From assembly GCF_009811555.1 (NCBI RefSeq), contig NZ_BLIN01000003.1, positions 1 to 64,000 of the forward strand: DNA of 64,000 nucleotides, given 5' to 3'. A program made the position numbers and the translations under genes. Every line of letters begins with the position of its first letter. Position 1 is the first letter of the stretch. Under the pieces are notes generated by a model. The model saw nothing but the letters and a program-made list of their open reading frames with translations, did no database searches and was not told the DNA's origin. The DNA comes from Streptomyces caniferus. Its GTDB lineage: Bacteria; Actinomycetota; Actinomycetes; Streptomycetales; Streptomycetaceae. Below are positions 1-7,962 of the stretch, in pieces.

Positions 1-465
1 CTTCGGGGTTCCACCCAGAGGGTGGCCACCGTGCTGGGGGTGTCGCAGCGCACCGTGCAGCGGTGGGTGACGAAGAAGCCAGGAGCACGTCGTCCGCCGG
101 GTCCGATGCAGGTCCGGGCGATCGAGGAAGCGGTCCTGGCTCGGTGGCAGCCCCGGATACGAGCCCGTCGGCGTGCCCAGGCCGAGGCGGAAGGCTTCGT
201 CTTCCATACCAGGGCGCGATTCGGGTTCGCCGCGCCAGCAGGGTCTTCGGATGATCCGCGGGTGCGGTGGATCACCCAGGACCTGCCGGGAGAGGTCGCC
301 CGGGAGCTGTTCGCCGCCTGGGATGCCGGCGCGGGCGAGCAGCAGCAAACGGTGATCCTGGCACGCGCGCTGGGCCACGGCTACTTTCGCGAAGGGGGCC
401 GCCGGGCCCACGGTCTGCACATCGCTTTCAGCGACGTCGAGTTCGCCGACTTCTCGATCGGCTGA
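1..465 (+). CDS. tpg: Telomere terminal protein Tpg, 5' end outside window
   Basis: Tpg is the protein covalently attached to the 5' ends of linear Streptomyces replicons, where it primes end patching together with Tap. The frame is open from base 1. The visible part starts just before a helix-turn-helix (LGVSQRTVQRW). It continues with a basic stretch (RWQPRIRARRRAQAEAEG), the motif RARFGF and a C-terminal motif YFREGGRRAHG, all as I recall them in Tpg. About 155 codons are present; family members are near 185, so roughly 30 N-terminal codons are missing. The GTG at 22 is unlikely to be the start because codons 1-21 already match the family. A tap gene would be expected upstream. It converges on the transposition operon, with 23 bp between stops. 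Confidence 0.88.
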   Translation, partial: LRGSTQRVATVLGVSQRTVQRWVTKKPGARRPPGPMQVRAIEEAVLARWQPRIRARRRAQAEAEGFVFHTRARFGFAAPAGSSDDPRVRWITQDLPGEVARELFAAWDAGAGEQQQTVILARALGHGYFREGGRRAHGLHIAFSDVEFADFSIG

Positions 466-488
466 GGCTGATTCTTCGAGCGACCGCG

Positions 489-1634
489 TCAGGGGTTCAG
501 CGTCGCGAGGTCCTGACGCGGCTGGCCGGCGTCGCTTCGTACCTCTCGGCTTCCTGCCGCTCGCGCCAGTCCCACTCCACACGGCCGACCGGGCCTTTGC
601 GGCGGGCCGCGGGCGGCTGTGGCGGGCGCAGCCTGGCCGTCTCCGCCACGCGCAGCAGGTGCCCACGGTCGCCTGGCGCGGCGAGCAGCTCCTGCTCCTC
701 GCTGGATACCAGCCGGGCGAAGCAGGCCGCAGCCCGCAGGAAGACGCCCGCCCAGGGCGGTACGGGGTAGGCGGCGCAGCCGTCGGTGTAGCGAGCTCGG
801 TCGTGCAGGGCGAGCGTGGCCGCGGCGTCGTCGTAGTCGCCGGGGCGTGCGGTGGCGGGTTGCTGGAGGGAGGCGCCGGTGGTCAGTGCGGCGGCGGACG
901 GCCGCGGCGAGGCGGGGATGTGCGGTCGCCGCGTGCAGCCGGTGGGCGACCTGCTGGGCGATGTGCGCGGTGAGCGGAGCGGGCGGTGGGCGGTGCCGGA
1001 AGACGATCGGGGGCGGCGTGCACGGGGCGGCGCAGGGGCTGGGGCTGTCGTAGGAGACGAGGCGGTCCAGTGCGGGCAGGGTGAGCCAGCGGTCTGCCGG
1101 CCCGGCGGGTTCGTCTGCCGGCCCGGCGGGTTCGTCTGCCGGCGGGGGTTCGGTGATAGGCATGCCGTAGTAGTGGCGGCGGGCTGCCTCGAAGTCGGCG
1201 GTGAGGGCGTAGTCGGCCGTCCGCAGGGCCTGGTGCAGAGCGGCGGGAAGGTGAGGGCGGTGGCAGACCAAGGTCAGGTGGATACCGGTGAGGGCATGTA
1301 GCTGTAGCAGGCGCATCGTGCGGCGGGCGGTGAGGCGGTGGGCGCGCAGGACGGTCAGCCGGGTGATGGGAAGGGCGGTCATCCAGGCGGCAGCGGCTTC
1401 CCAGGCGGGCTGACGGCCGCCGGGAAAGCGGCCCGGGAGCAGGGGCGGTTTGCCCAGGGCGACGAGAAGGTCGTGGGCGAGGCCGGTTTCGCTGGTGGTG
1501 CCCGGGCCGGGGTGCAGGGTGATCCGGCCGGACGGCGGATGGTGGGCGGCCAGGGCGGTGTGCGTGTGGATCGCGTCGTCATGGCGGTCGATGACCACAG
1601 CGATAGGCCGGGGCGCAGCGAGAGGCATGGGCAT
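489..1634 (-). CDS. ATPase-like protein without Walker motifs, last gene of transposition operon, apparent frameshift
   Basis: Not a recognised family. The central part (about residues 45-150) has the layout of a TniB-type AAA+ core. TRLTVLRAHRLTARR stands where a Walker B strand would be, followed by LTGIHLTLVCHRPHLP like the following sensor strand. There is no P-loop, and the acidic Walker B residues are absent. A 21-bp direct repeat (1099-1140) encodes a doubled PADEPAG segment. From about position 900 downward the annotated frame turns into Arg/Pro-rich sequence. The neighbouring frame reads a plausible domain (GDYDDAAATLALHDRARYTD, later RVEWDWRER) ending at 497. A single indel therefore probably moved the reading frame. 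The start lies 13 bp after the TniB-like gene, so the two are likely co-transcribed. Confidence 0.6.
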   Translation of the reverse strand: MPMPLAAPRPIAVVIDRHDDAIHTHTALAAHHPPSGRITLHPGPGTTSETGLAHDLLVALGKPPLLPGRFPGGRQPAWEAAAAWMTALPITRLTVLRAHRLTARRTMRLLQLHALTGIHLTLVCHRPHLPAALHQALRTADYALTADFEAARRHYYGMPITEPPPADEPAGPADEPAGPADRWLTLPALDRLVSYDSPSPCAAPCTPPPIVFRHRPPPAPLTAHIAQQVAHRLHAATAHPRLAAAVRRRTDHRRLPPATRHRTPRRLRRRRGHARPARPSSLHRRLRRLPRTALGGRLPAGCGLLRPAGIQRGAGAARRARRPWAPAARGGDGQAAPATAARGPPQRPGRPCGVGLARAAGSREVRSDAGQPRQDLATLNP

Positions 1635-1647
1635 GGCGGTGTGGTGG

Positions 1648-2391
1648 TCAGGCGAGGCGGCTGAAGGCCCGACGCAGCAGCTCCTGGTCGACGCGGGCGC
1701 GGCCGGTGCGGGCCAGTGCGGTGCGGGTGTGGGCGGTCAGCTGGGCCCAGGCGCGGAAGTTGCCGTGCGCGGCGTGGCTGTCGGCGAAGGTGATGTCCTC
1801 AGGATCAGCGTCGGCCCAGACCGGGTGGAACAGAGGGATGACGTCGAGGACCTCGCTGGGGGTAAGTCGGGTGAAGTGCTGCCAGATGAAGATGCGGGAG
1901 GAGAGCATCGGTTCACGGCGCAGCACGGTGTGGCAGCCCTCCCCGCCGACGAAGATGACCGCGAGCTGAGTGGCGGGTTCGTCCCACAGGTAGCGGAAGT
2001 ATTCGAACGCCTCCCCGTTGAGCCACTGGGCCTCGTCCACGAGGAACGTGCGGGGGCGCTCGGCCAGGGCCGTCTTCAGCAGCCGGTCGAACTCGCTGGG
2101 GTGGCGCGGCGGTTCACCGGCCAGATCGAGAGCGGTGAACAGCTCGTAGCGCACCGCGCGGGCCGTGGGACGGGCCCGGAAGGTGACCCGTCGGACGTCC
2201 TCTACGGGTTCGAGTTCGTGCAGGCACGTGTTGACCGCGAGAGTCTTGCCAAAGCCGGCGCCACCGTGGATGCACATCATGGCGCGCGCGGCGACGGTGT
2301 CGGCGATGTTCTCCCGGGCGGTGAGCAGGGCCCGGGTGGTGACCACGGACGCATCGGGCAGGTCGACGTACTGGTAAGTGGCCGCGGTCAC
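1648..2391 (-). CDS. TniB/MuB-like transposition ATPase
   Basis: A 247-residue AAA+ protein of the kind that partners DDE transposases in Mu, Tn5053 and Tn7-like elements. It forms filaments on target DNA and stimulates the transposase. Walker A is HGGAGFGKTLAV near residue 42, Walker B is RTFLVDEAQWL near residue 118, and a sensor segment AVIFVGGEG follows. The C-terminal GNFRAWAQLTAH is shared with the larger HTH-ATPase protein encoded upstream. The GTG start overlaps the transposase stop by 4 bp (GTGA), which indicates translational coupling. Every ATPase motif looks intact, in contrast to its damaged neighbours. Confidence 0.85.
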   Translation of the reverse strand: MTAATYQYVDLPDASVVTTRALLTARENIADTVAARAMMCIHGGAGFGKTLAVNTCLHELEPVEDVRRVTFRARPTARAVRYELFTALDLAGEPPRHPSEFDRLLKTALAERPRTFLVDEAQWLNGEAFEYFRYLWDEPATQLAVIFVGGEGCHTVLRREPMLSSRIFIWQHFTRLTPSEVLDVIPLFHPVWADADPEDITFADSHAAHGNFRAWAQLTAHTRTALARTGRARVDQELLRRAFSRLA

Positions 2392-4208
2392 GAGGCGTCT
2401 CCTGCGGGGTGGGTGCCGGGCTCCGGCAGGGTGTCCGCTGGCTCGGCTGGAGCGGGGACGGGTGGAGGTGACGCGGTGCCGGCAGCGAGGGCGGGCGGGG
2501 TGCGCCAGTGCGCTGGAGGCGGGGCGGGCGGGATCAGGTCGGGCAGTGCCAGCCGTGCGACGTCGGTGTAGTCGGCGGCGGCGAGTTCACGGTCGGCCTG
2601 GGCGGCCGTGACGGCTCCCAGCCGCTGGGCGGGCTCCGCGCTGGTGGTGGGGGCGAATCGCTGGCGGCGCAGGCGTTCGGCGGCCTTCGCGTCGGCGCGC
2701 AGGCGCCGGGCGCGCTCCGCACGTGCCTCGCGCAGCGCCTGCAGTTGCTCGGGGGTGGCCGCGTCCGCGAGGTGCGCCGGGCCGAGGTGGCGGCTTCGGG
2801 CGTCGCAGACCTCGATCTCGTGGTCGTGGTGCGGCATGTAGCGCACGCGGACCTTGCGGCCGGCCTGGCCGGTCATCCACGCGGCGGTGTAGGTGCGGCC
2901 GCGCCAGCTCACGCCGTGGCTGGTCAGCTTTCGGGGCCGGCCGTCGTCCTTGAGGGTAAAGGCCCACAGGTCGGCGGCGGGGATGTCGGTGACAGGGGTC
3001 GGATCGGCCTGCCACGCCTCCAGTGGCGTGCGGCCCGACAGGGCTTTCGGGCGATGCGCAGTGTTCCACCAGTTCATCCACGCCAGGACCTCCGCGGTGA
3101 AGTCCTGGAACGACAGGGCGGACACCGCCCCTGCGGTACGTCCGCGCCGCTCCGAGCGGGGCCCGGTGGGCCCGGCGGTGTAGCCGGGCAGGGCGGCGAA
3201 CAGCATCCGGTCCGCAGCCCGGTTGAGGCTCTCCACCGTGCCCTTCAGGTGCGGGCTGTAAGCGGGCAGATCCTTGACCGTCACGCCCATCGCGCCGAGC
3301 GCGGTGGTAACGGCGGCCGACAGGAAGTCCTTGCCCCGGTCCACCCTCACCAGCTCCGGCACTCCCCCGGCCGGGCCGTAGGGCTCATCCCGCACCACTG
3401 CGGCGCGCAAGGCGGCCAGTACCGACGCGCGGGAGGGATGGCCCGGGGTGACAGCGGTACCGGTGATGACCTTGGTGGCGGTGTCGATGAACCAGGTGAT
3501 CCACGGGCGCACCAGGTCGCCGTCGGCGTCGACCAGCAGCGGGGCCTGGACGTGGTCGGTCTCCCAGGCGTAGTTGCGCCATGACGCCGGCCGGTTGCCG
3601 AACACGTCATGGGCGCGTGCTGCCTCCGGTCCGGTGGCGAGACCGGCGCGCTCCCCGCCGTCAGGTCACGGCGCAGCGCGCAGGAACGTCGACAGGGACG
3701 GGAGCGGATCCAGCAGCGGCACCTGCGACAGGGCTGCCCCACCCGGAACAGCCACGATGTCCGGCGGGACGGGCGCGGCAGTGCCGGACGTTTGCGCGCG
3801 TACACCTCCGGCCTCGGCTGCGGCGCGCTCCATGAGCTGGCGGTGGACTGCGGAAGCGTTGCCATGCCAGTACGCCAGCAGCACCCGGATCTCCGCGGTG
3901 ATCTCGAACCGGCCGGTGCGGCGGGCTCCGGGATGCGCAGCCGCCGCCGGGCTCTGGGATGCCTCGGCCAGCCACCGCCACACAGTGCGCTCCGATGCCC
4001 CCAGGCACTCCCTCGCCAGCCGCACGTGCTGCCGCGAAAGACCGCCCCGGGCCCGCAGCGCCAGCAGGCGACGCACTGCGGGCGCCCGCAGTGCAACCAG
4101 CGACTGCTTCCCGAGCACACCGGCCGGATTCCCCGGCGGTGGCAGCCACTGCCCTCCCGCGTCAACGTCGTGGCCACCGTTGGTGTCCTGCGGTCCGTTG
4201 TCCGTCAT
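2388..4208 (-). pseudogene. MuA/TniA-type DDE transposase interrupted by an in-frame TGA
   Basis: The N-terminal part (4208-3669) has the helix-turn-helix LGASERTVWRWLAE. The C-terminal part (3665-2388) has the rve/DDE core, with acidic residues visible in WETDHVQ, RVDRGKDF and HLKGTVESLNRA. A Mu-type C-terminal beta-barrel region (WMTGQAGRKVRVRYMPHH) and a basic tail follow. Both parts are in the same frame, separated only by TGA at 3668-3666. Near the stop the neighbouring frame reads LRRDLTAG, which fits the family better, so two compensating indels are as likely as one point mutation. The start at 4208 has GAGGAGGG upstream. An alternative ATG at 4292 overlaps the frame-corrected stop of the preceding gene (ATGA). 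As written, no full-length enzyme is made. Confidence 0.85.
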
Positions 4209-5643
4209 CGCGCTGTTTCCCTCCTCGCCGAACGGGATGAGGCTCTCTGCCGTCGGAACCGGTGTGCCCCGGGCACGTGAGAGGGCCGTCATGGGTACGG
4301 GCCGAGCCGGGCGCAGGCCTGGTCGATCGCCTCCCGCCCCACACCGCACCGGGGTCACGGCCCCGGGCTGCGCAGACATGCGAGGTGATCTTCGCCCAGG
4401 TACGGAAGTTGCCGCGGGCGGTCTGCTCATCCGCCCGCCCCAGGTCGACCGGGTCCGCGTCCTCCCACACCGGGTGGAACAGACCCAGCGTCTGCGGCAC
4501 GTCCTCCGTGTCGAGGCGGCTGACCTGGTGCCAGGTCAGGACCCGGGAACGCATCGCCGCTGCCCGGGCCAGCGCCCGCTCACTGCCCGCCCCGCACAAG
4601 ACCAAGGCGGCCGCACAGCCCGGCGAGTCCCACAGCTGCCGCAGGTAGTCCAGCACCGGCGGTGACAGACGCTGCGCGTTGTCGAGGAACAGCACACCCG
4701 GCTCGGCCAGCGCCTCCGCCAGTGCCTGGTCGGCCGGTCCGGCACGGTGGGTCAGGGACCCCGACGGCAGCCTCAGTGCCTCGCACAACGCGGCCCGCAC
4801 CTGCGGCAGGCCGGGCCTGACCCCCACCACCGCCCGCCACACCGGCACCCGACCGGGCAGCAGATGCAGAGCCTGCTCGACCGCGACCGTCTTCCCCAGC
4901 CCCGTGTCCCCGTACACGCAGCCGATCCCCCGCGCGGCGACCGTGTGCCCCACCGCCTCCACCACCCCGGCCACCTGCCGCGTGGACACCGACCGCGCCC
5001 CCGGCGCGTACAGGCGCACCCCACCGGACACCCGGGTACGCGAAGCGGTCTTCACCGCGCCGGGCCGTTCCTCACCACCCGTACCGGACGGCATGGCGTC
5101 CGGGCCGTCCACGACCGGCGGACCGTTCGCACCATCTACGAAGCCGAGTTCGGCCGGTGCCCGGTCGTACCGGCTCGGCTCCACCCGGCCCGACGCCGCG
5201 CGGGCGACCTGAAGCACCCGGCCCGCCCGCAGCTCGTCCTTCACCGCACGGTGCAGCGTCGCCAAAGACGGCACAAACTCCGCCTCCCAGTGCTCCAGCA
5301 CGCCCTCGTCCTGCGCCCGGAGCATCCTGCGGCGCAGCTCGGCGACGTTCCCGCCGGCCTGGGTGAGCACCTCCCACAAGGCGTCGCCCACCACGAACCC
5401 GCCCTGCCGCGGCCGCGCCTCCACCCGCCCCTCGCGTCCCTCGGCCAGCCACCGCCACACCGTCCGCTCCGTTACCCCCGCCAACCCGGCCGCGATCCGC
5501 ACGTGCAACGACGACAGACCGCCCTCACCCCGGTCCACCGCCAGCAGCCGCCGCACCACCACCGCCCGCTCCACCCGCCCGGCGTCCGCCGAACCAGCCG
5601 GACCCTGCACCGCCTCCCCCACCGGGGTCTGTAAAACCGTCAC
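4162..5643 (-). CDS. Fusion of MuA-type HTH region with AAA+ ATPase, first gene of transposition operon
   Basis: The first part resembles the N-terminal region of the neighbouring transposase: HTH VTERTVWRWLAEG and then SLATLHRAVKDEL, the element that precedes the DDE core there. Instead of a catalytic core it continues into an AAA+ domain with Walker A YGDTGLGKTVAV, Walker B GVLFLDNAQRL and the TniB-like segment GNFRTWAKITSH. The product would bind DNA and hydrolyse ATP without cutting. Near 4335 the frame slips. The alternative frame ends with EAIDQACARLGPYP and stops at 4289, matching the C-terminus of TniB proteins, so the residues down to 4162 are probably spurious. The GTG start at 5643 is chosen because homology begins just after it; the longer frame to 5748 runs through end-like repeats. 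Confidence 0.72.
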   Translation of the reverse strand: MTVLQTPVGEAVQGPAGSADAGRVERAVVVRRLLAVDRGEGGLSSLHVRIAAGLAGVTERTVWRWLAEGREGRVEARPRQGGFVVGDALWEVLTQAGGNVAELRRRMLRAQDEGVLEHWEAEFVPSLATLHRAVKDELRAGRVLQVARAASGRVEPSRYDRAPAELGFVDGANGPPVVDGPDAMPSGTGGEERPGAVKTASRTRVSGGVRLYAPGARSVSTRQVAGVVEAVGHTVAARGIGCVYGDTGLGKTVAVEQALHLLPGRVPVWRAVVGVRPGLPQVRAALCEALRLPSGSLTHRAGPADQALAEALAEPGVLFLDNAQRLSPPVLDYLRQLWDSPGCAAALVLCGAGSERALARAAAMRSRVLTWHQVSRLDTEDVPQTLGLFHPVWEDADPVDLGRADEQTARGNFRTWAKITSHVCAARGRDPGAVWGGRRSTRPAPGSARTHDGPLTCPGHTGSDGREPHPVRRGGKQRDDGQRTAGHQRWPRR

Positions 5644-5724
5644 ACGGCCAACCCCACCCGCCCCGGTCACCCACCCGTACAGAAACAGGCAAACCCAACA
5701 CAGCTGGACCGCGACCTGCTCACC

Positions 5725-5830
5725 ACACCGTGACAGCCACCCGGTCACCCCATGACAGCAACCAGTTCCACGACCCGGCCCCGTGGACCGCTGTCAGCAC
5801 CCCACCCCGCTGACATCTCCCTGTATTGAC
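5725..5830. repeat. Transposon-end-like repeat block A
   Basis: TGACAGC occurs at 5731 and 5753, 22 bp apart. TGACAT occurs at 5811 and an inverted GCTGTCA at 5790. Repeats of about 20 bp with this kind of spacing are typical of transposase-binding sites at Mu/Tn7-like ends. The stretch 5743-5760 recurs at 6571-6588 with one mismatch, and the TGACA at 5811 recurs at 6639. The block lies just upstream of the first transposition gene, so the transposase or the HTH-ATPase could also control the operon from here. No matching inverted copy was found near tpg. Confidence 0.55.
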
Positions 5831-5980
5831 CCTGGCTCATCTACGGAAACACCTGCATGCCAGCAGTGGTGGCAACTACCATCCCGGCTCAGCACGCCTC
5901 ACGTCCGACCGGTCAAACGGCGTCTGCGACAAGAAAGCGTCCCAGCGCCTCTTCGCCAGTCGGAGATGGGGCACTGGCAG

Positions 5981-6406
5981 TCAGCGACGTATCCGGTGGA
6001 GGCGTCGGTCCAGTATTGGCTTGTGGCGTCCGGGCCGACTCTCCAGGATGTGCTCGCATGTTCGGGCTCCTGCCGCGAACTCGGCGCCGGTGTGTGCCGT
6101 CATCGCCCGGAAGAACGCCCGACCATCCGGGGACTGGCTGCTGGTAGTCCAGCGATAGCCGGGACCGTTCAGGAGTGCCCTGTCGACGAGGCGTGTGCCG
6201 AGACCTTGCCGCTGCACTTCCGGAGAGAGCGAGATTTTCGAGATGACGCCCCGCTCGCACTCGTGACAGACCTTCCACACGAGCCGCGCATCGGATATCC
6301 CGTCATGGCCGTAGACGCGAATATCCTGAAAACCAGCAGGCCGCGTCGCGGCGTGCAGCAGAAAAAACCACTCGGTCCCGGACGGCGAAGAAGCATCCAC
6401 CGCCAA
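5981..6406 (-). CDS. GNAT-type acetyltransferase, possibly cargo gene
   Basis: A 141-residue protein whose central segment GVISKISLSPEVQRQGLGTRLV carries the acetyl-CoA binding pattern Q/R-x-x-G-x-G/A of the GNAT fold. The following YRWTTSSQSPDGRAFFRAM corresponds to the last strands and helix. The N-terminus includes FQDIRVYGHDG and KVCHECERG, with a Cys pair. The only start seen is TTG at 6406. The ribosome binding site is weak and the N-terminus may be shortened. It lies between two end-like repeat blocks, so it may be cargo of a mobile element. The substrate cannot be told. Confidence 0.62.
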   Translation of the reverse strand: MAVDASSPSGTEWFFLLHAATRPAGFQDIRVYGHDGISDARLVWKVCHECERGVISKISLSPEVQRQGLGTRLVDRALLNGPGYRWTTSSQSPDGRAFFRAMTAHTGAEFAAGARTCEHILESRPGRHKPILDRRLHRIRR

Positions 6407-6559
6407 CGAAACTCATCCAGCCCGTCAGGTGTCCTCACCGGAGCTCCTTCGTCAGTCCACTGCCGCGTCCGAGTCTCGCGGGCGTCCCTGCGGTTGTCCT
6501 TCAAACCACAGGAACAGCCACCTCCACGACAGCCGACCTACCCACACTGACCGGAAAAC

Positions 6560-6660
6560 AGCAGCCGCTTGGTCACCTCATGACAGCAGACCGGGCCGCA
6601 AATATCCCCATGACCAGGCACCCAGCATCCCGTCCTGCTGACACCCACCCAATGCCACCA
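6560..6660. repeat. Transposon-end-like repeat block B, copy of block A 828 bp away
   Basis: TGACAGC at 6581, TGACC at 6611 and TGACAC at 6639. The first and last sit exactly 828 bp from their counterparts in block A, and 6571-6588 matches 5743-5760 at 17 of 18 positions. The 14-mer CTGACACCCACCCA at 6638-6651 recurs at 12885-12898. Both blocks point the same way, as expected for a duplicated or nested element end rather than the two ends of one element. No coding sequence is apparent inside. Confidence 0.5.
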
Positions 6661-6753
6661 ACACGCCCACTCACACCGCCGCCCGGGCAGTCCCCGCCTG
6701 GTGCTTCAAGGCCGTGGGCTGCCCGGGCACTCTCGGGGTGCCAACCGTAGGTG

Positions 6754-7899
6754 TCAGGTGCCGAGCGTGCGGAAGAAGGCGCGGACGTCGGTGACGAACG
6801 CCTCCGGCTGCTCCAGCGCGAGGAAGTTGCCGCCGCGCTCCAGCTCGCTCCAGTGGGTGATGTTGTGGTCCCGCTCGGCGAAGCGGCGGATGGCGATGTC
6901 GGTGTGCAGAGCGACGGCCACGCCGGTCGGGACGGTGCCGCGCGGCTTCGGGGCCCAGGCGCTCGGGTCGTGGCCCGACTCGTAGTACAGGTTCGCCGAG
7001 GAGCCGGCCGTGCCGCTGAACCAGTAGACGCTGATGTTGGTCAGCAGGCGGTCGCGGCCCACGGCGTCCTCGGGGAGCTCGGTGGCGGGGTCCGTCCATT
7101 CCTTGAACTTCTCCGCGATCCACGCGAGTTGGCCGACCGGCGAGTCGTGCAGGCCGTACGCGAGGGTCTGCGGGCGGGTGGACTGGATGGCGTTGAATCC
7201 CATCTTGTCCTGCTGGAAGTCCTCAAGCCGCGCGAGGCGCTCCTGCTCGGACGCGGTCAGCCCCTCGAACTCGGAGGGGTCCCCGGAGGGGAAGGTGACC
7301 AGGCCGTTGACGTGGATGCCGATGACCCGGTCGGGTGCCTGGCGCCCCAGCTCGGCGGCGATCCAGGCGCCGCCGCCCGTTCCCTGGACGCCGTACGAGT
7401 CGTAGCCGAGTCGGCCCATCAGTTCGACGAACGCGCCCGCGATGCGGCCGGTGTTCCAGCCGGCCTCGCCGAGCGGGCCGGAGAAGCCGGTGCCGGGCGT
7501 CGAGGTCACGATGACGTGGAACTCCTCCGTCAGCGGCCGGATGACGTCGGCGAACTGCACGAACGAGCAGGGCCAGTCGTGCAGCAGGAGCAACGGGACG
7601 GCCGCCGGGTTCTGCGAACGGACGTGGAGGAAGTGAATGTTCTGACCGTCGATCTCGGTGGTGAACTGGGGGAACTCGTTGAGCTCCGCCTCCGCCTTGC
7701 GCCAGTCGAAACCGTCGGCCCAGTACGCGGCCAAGGCCTTGAGGTAGTCGGTGGGCACACCCCGGCTCCACCCGGCGCCGGGGATCTCGCTCCCCCAGCG
7801 GGTGCGCGCCAGCCGGTCGCGCAGGTCGTCGAGGTCGCCCTGCGGGACGTCGATGCGGAAGGGGTGGATCCGGGCGTCGGTGTTGCTGCTGTTCTCCAT
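6754..7899 (-). CDS. Epoxide-hydrolase family protein with altered nucleophile site
   Basis: A 381-residue alpha/beta-hydrolase of the epoxide hydrolase family. The N-terminal cap segment (FRIDVPQGDLDDLRDRLART, WRKAEAELN) is typical of the EHN domain, and LLLLHDWPCSF is the HGxP oxyanion region. The nucleophile elbow reads YGVQGTGGGAW. In the family this is QGGDxGA, with Asp as nucleophile, so the Asp appears to be replaced by Gly. DRDHNITHWSELERGGNFLALEQP near the C-terminus contains the expected acid/His area. It may therefore be inactive or use another mechanism. It is divergently transcribed from the WYL regulator, with 63 bp between starts, so that protein likely controls it. Confidence 0.85.
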   Translation of the reverse strand: MENSSNTDARIHPFRIDVPQGDLDDLRDRLARTRWGSEIPGAGWSRGVPTDYLKALAAYWADGFDWRKAEAELNEFPQFTTEIDGQNIHFLHVRSQNPAAVPLLLLHDWPCSFVQFADVIRPLTEEFHVIVTSTPGTGFSGPLGEAGWNTGRIAGAFVELMGRLGYDSYGVQGTGGGAWIAAELGRQAPDRVIGIHVNGLVTFPSGDPSEFEGLTASEQERLARLEDFQQDKMGFNAIQSTRPQTLAYGLHDSPVGQLAWIAEKFKEWTDPATELPEDAVGRDRLLTNISVYWFSGTAGSSANLYYESGHDPSAWAPKPRGTVPTGVAVALHTDIAIRRFAERDHNITHWSELERGGNFLALEQPEAFVTDVRAFFRTLGT

Positions 7900-7962
7900 G
7901 GGTAGGACACTATTCTGGATATAGGCACGATTCCTTCCTAATGGCAGAACAGGCTGGGGCCC

